Positions 6,201-7,079 of a DNA stretch of 7,079 nt are shown here, piece after piece (the stretch's first letter is position 1; each line of letters starts with the position of its first letter). Location of the stretch: positions 1-7,079 of the forward strand of contig JAWLFI010000138.1 of assembly GCA_041685645.1 (NCBI GenBank). Direction: 5' to 3'. The DNA is from JAWLFI01 sp041685645. Lineage in GTDB: Bacteria > Bacteroidota > Bacteroidia > Chitinophagales > Saprospiraceae. The notes beneath the pieces were generated by a model, which saw nothing but the letters and a program-made list of their open reading frames with translations, did not search any database and was not told the origin of the DNA. The translations under genes and the position numbers were made by a program.

Positions 6201-6797
6201 AATCTAAAGAAGATTCATGAACACGGAACCCGTGCTGACGGGATAGTAAAATCAATGCTGCAACACTCCCGTGGAGGCGGTGGTAAGATGGAACCGACTG
6301 ATCTCAATGCACTGATCAAAGAATATGCCAATCTGGCTTTCCATGGGATGCGGGCTGGAGACGACCCCATTAATGTGGATATAAAATTTGGGCTGGATGA
6401 AGATGTTGGAGAGGTAAATCTGATTGCTGAGGATTTCAGCCGGGTAATTTTGAATTTGTGTAATAATGCATTCGACGCTATGAGGGAGAAGCTGGCAGTT
6501 GACAATGAGCAGTTGAAGGTGGGGGATGTTACTAGATCAAGCTACAACCCCAAATTAACGATTCGAACCAAGTCTGATAGCGGTAAAGTAATCATCGAAA
6601 TTGAAGACAACGGGCCGGGTATTCCCGATGAGATCAAGGATAAAATCCTGCAGCCGTTTTTTACGACGAAGAAAGGCACTGCCGGAACCGGGCTCGGTTT
6701 GTCAATTACCAATGATATTATCAAAGCACATGGCGGACAGTTGGAGATTACATCAGAGAGAGGTGAGTACTCAAGGTTTAGAATTGAACTGAAATAG
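3231..6797 (+). CDS. Membrane-bound sensor histidine kinase with double beta-propeller periplasmic sensor (Reg_prop, Y_Y_Y, DHp, HATPase)
   Basis: This protein has 1188 residues. Residues 1-26 form a signal peptide ending LIA before Q27. Residues about 60-735 carry fourteen propeller-type repeats (LWVGT/IWVGT cores followed by GGLNRFDPETETFT-like strands), consistent with two seven-bladed propellers. A Y_Y_Y domain follows (about 770-840), ending PPWWRTWW, then one membrane helix (about 849-867) and a charged coiled coil to about 925. The DHp phosphoacceptor is H936 in IAHEIKNP. The ATPase domain shows an N box (N1075-N1079), a G1 box D1126-NGPG, FFTTK at 1143-1147, and GTGLGL at 1152-1157. 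The periplasmic part resembles Bacteroidota hybrid two-component sensors that detect oligosaccharides, but the protein stops after the ATPase domain with no receiver or AraC domain. It should therefore signal through a separate response regulator, and none lies in this window. The ligand is unknown. No Shine-Dalgarno sequence precedes the ATG. The gene appears to stand alone and ends at a strong terminator. Confidence 0.95.
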   Translation: MTAKIFAAALLMILFAFCFYPDNLIAQSARQEVEGAIFSLGQDSEVPDLGPVEVEPISAPGTAIAEDSYGFMWFGGNSGLYRYDGMEMIRFQREPYDSTSLSETWVESLFAGSDGLLWVGTFGGGLNRFDPETETFTHFTHEAGNPSSLSQDTVTVILEDSQGVLWVGTHGGLNRFDKSTETFTRFQHDPGDPTSISNNQIRALYEDSDGIIWVGTGSPAPTETPVGEGGLNRFNFESQTFTRYLHDPEDSTTLINNKVMSLYEDSRGTFWVGTSGDGLHSMNRQTGKFTRHRFDPDDPSKLSAPFSIDNIDYLEGCIGFDCGGVTFIHEDSQGLLWIGGLHSGVKRYQPETGASTIHHSDNSNLILNGIWSAHQSQDGTFWIGGWGGAQKVSASLNSFPLLTLTEENGVTSIGESPDNGIWISDSFEGLFFIDRLNNTITQYQSRENDPRSLISNFISHFDLDSSGDLWITHNYGGISHYDWSENTFNRLFTDEGPNSLSIIPKNSITIDQNDQIWVGTFGFGIYLLDPESESILGNYVHNPNDSNSLSDNRIISIKENQEGNLWVATENGLNFIERKGNDRSGPFTFKRYLPGLIIVTVLKDDSETLWVGTWGSGLIRLDPETGVSTQFTTEDGLPGNNVVAMMEDDEGYIWLSTTEGPARPINGSLSRFNPASISFTNFTKQTGLPDIIFGSSSLKTEDGLLFFGGSGGTTFFNPSMIQDPVYHYPRIVLSGLQISNEQITPTSSDLLTRPVYMEDSIELSHEQNDMTFEYKAFDYNNPDQVQFQYQLEPFDSDWVVARSQQSARYSQVPPGEYIFRVRTMDSRGGFNTDEATMAIKILPPWWRTWWAYGIYVLLFAAGVFAVDRFQRRRLISKERAQSRERELEQEKKYSKELKKAYSDLEDSLNKLEAAQDQLVQQEKLASLGQLTAGIAHEIKNPLNFVNNFSELSTELIDEARTELRSVSDNLSADDRKRVDETLEILSAIEPNLKKIHEHGTRADGIVKSMLQHSRGGGGKMEPTDLNALIKEYANLAFHGMRAGDDPINVDIKFGLDEDVGEVNLIAEDFSRVILNLCNNAFDAMREKLAVDNEQLKVGDVTRSSYNPKLTIRTKSDSGKVIIEIEDNGPGIPDEIKDKILQPFFTTKKGTAGTGLGLSITNDIIKAHGGQLEITSERGEYSRFRIELK

Positions 6798-6938
6798 AAG
6801 GAATTCACAACCAGCATTCTCTGATTTTTCATTCAGCCCTTTATATAAGCTAGTATTGGGGGTAACCCATGCTTTCAATCACTCCGAAGCACTGCATCAG
6901 AAGAACAAAGCTCCGATCAATACCTTACCTTGAGACAT

Positions 6939-6975
6939 AAAAAACCCCGTTTAAAGCTAATTAAACGGGGTTTTT
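6939..6975. terminator. Bidirectional intrinsic terminator between the kinase gene and tRNA-Arg
   Basis: CCCCGTTTAA (6945-6954) and TTAAACGGGG (6961-6970) are perfect 10-bp arms with loop AGCTAA. Six A (6939-6944) precede and five T (6971-6975) follow, so a U-tract trails the hairpin on either strand. It can end the kinase transcript (plus) and the convergent tRNA transcript (minus). It lies about 140 bases after the kinase stop, and the sequence between holds nothing recognisable. Confidence 0.92.
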
Positions 6976-6981
6976 ATTAAG

Positions 6982-7055
6982 TACGCCCGGAAGGATTCGA
7001 ACCCTCAACCTTCTGATCCGAAGTCAGACGCTCTATCCGGTTGAGCTACGGGCGC
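6982..7055 (-). tRNA. tRNA-Arg (anticodon UCG)
   Basis: On the minus strand a full 74-nt cloverleaf folds. The acceptor GCGCCCG pairs with CGGGCGT (closing G-U pair), with discriminator A. The D stem is GCTC/GAGC, with GGA in the loop placing A20, a known arginine identity base. The anticodon stem TCTGA/TCAGA carries the loop CTTCGGA, giving anticodon UCG, which reads CGA-type arginine codons. The T stem GAGGG/CCTTC has the loop TTCGAAT. CCA is not encoded, so it must be added after transcription. Only 24 bases upstream are visible; they include TTGACA, but a promoter cannot be judged. Confidence 0.96.
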
Positions 7056-7079
7056 TTATGGTGATTTAGATTGTCAAAA

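Overview
The window reads as chromosomal DNA of a Bacteroidota-type bacterium, most likely from the Balneolota/Rhodothermota side. The basis is a large sensor kinase built like the periplasmic-propeller sensors of Bacteroidota, starts without a Shine-Dalgarno sequence, an A/T-rich chromosome, and GC-richer repeats between genes. The genus-level placement is inference.

Layout, left to right. (1) 1-627, minus strand: the N-terminal 209 residues of an exported PHP-domain phosphoesterase whose C-terminus lies beyond the window. A perfect 9-bp inverted repeat (690-710) sits in its probable promoter. (2) 854-1457, minus strand: a ruined toxin-antitoxin operon. A HipB-like XRE repressor is intact, but the hipA toxin gene next to it is a short pseudogene with a frameshift, an internal stop, and the whole middle (kinase core) deleted. 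An 11/12-matched inverted repeat (1461-1507) flanks the probable antitoxin promoter. (3) 1740-2624: a GC-richer repeat island without credible genes. Its left half is a mosaic of perfect short hairpins resembling REP/BIME elements. Its right half is a tandem array with a 156-bp period, interrupted by exactly 100 N. The array reads in phase across the N run, so the gap is probably a placeholder for an unknown number of units. (4) 2625-3230: A/T-rich sequence with no gene seen. (5) 3231-6797, plus strand: one 1188-residue membrane sensor histidine kinase with signal peptide, 14 propeller-type repeats, a Y_Y_Y domain, one membrane helix, a coiled coil, and DHp and ATPase domains. It has no receiver or DNA-binding domain and no response regulator in the window. 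(6) A bidirectional intrinsic terminator (6939-6975) separates it from a convergent tRNA-Arg (anticodon UCG) at 6982-7055.

The genes do not form one pathway. The PHP protein, the relic hipBA locus and the orphan kinase appear to be independent units around a repeat-rich intergenic island. No clearly novel system is evident. The most interesting signals are the tandem repeat, whose units share a long GU-tolerant stem-loop, and the surviving antitoxin beside a gutted toxin.
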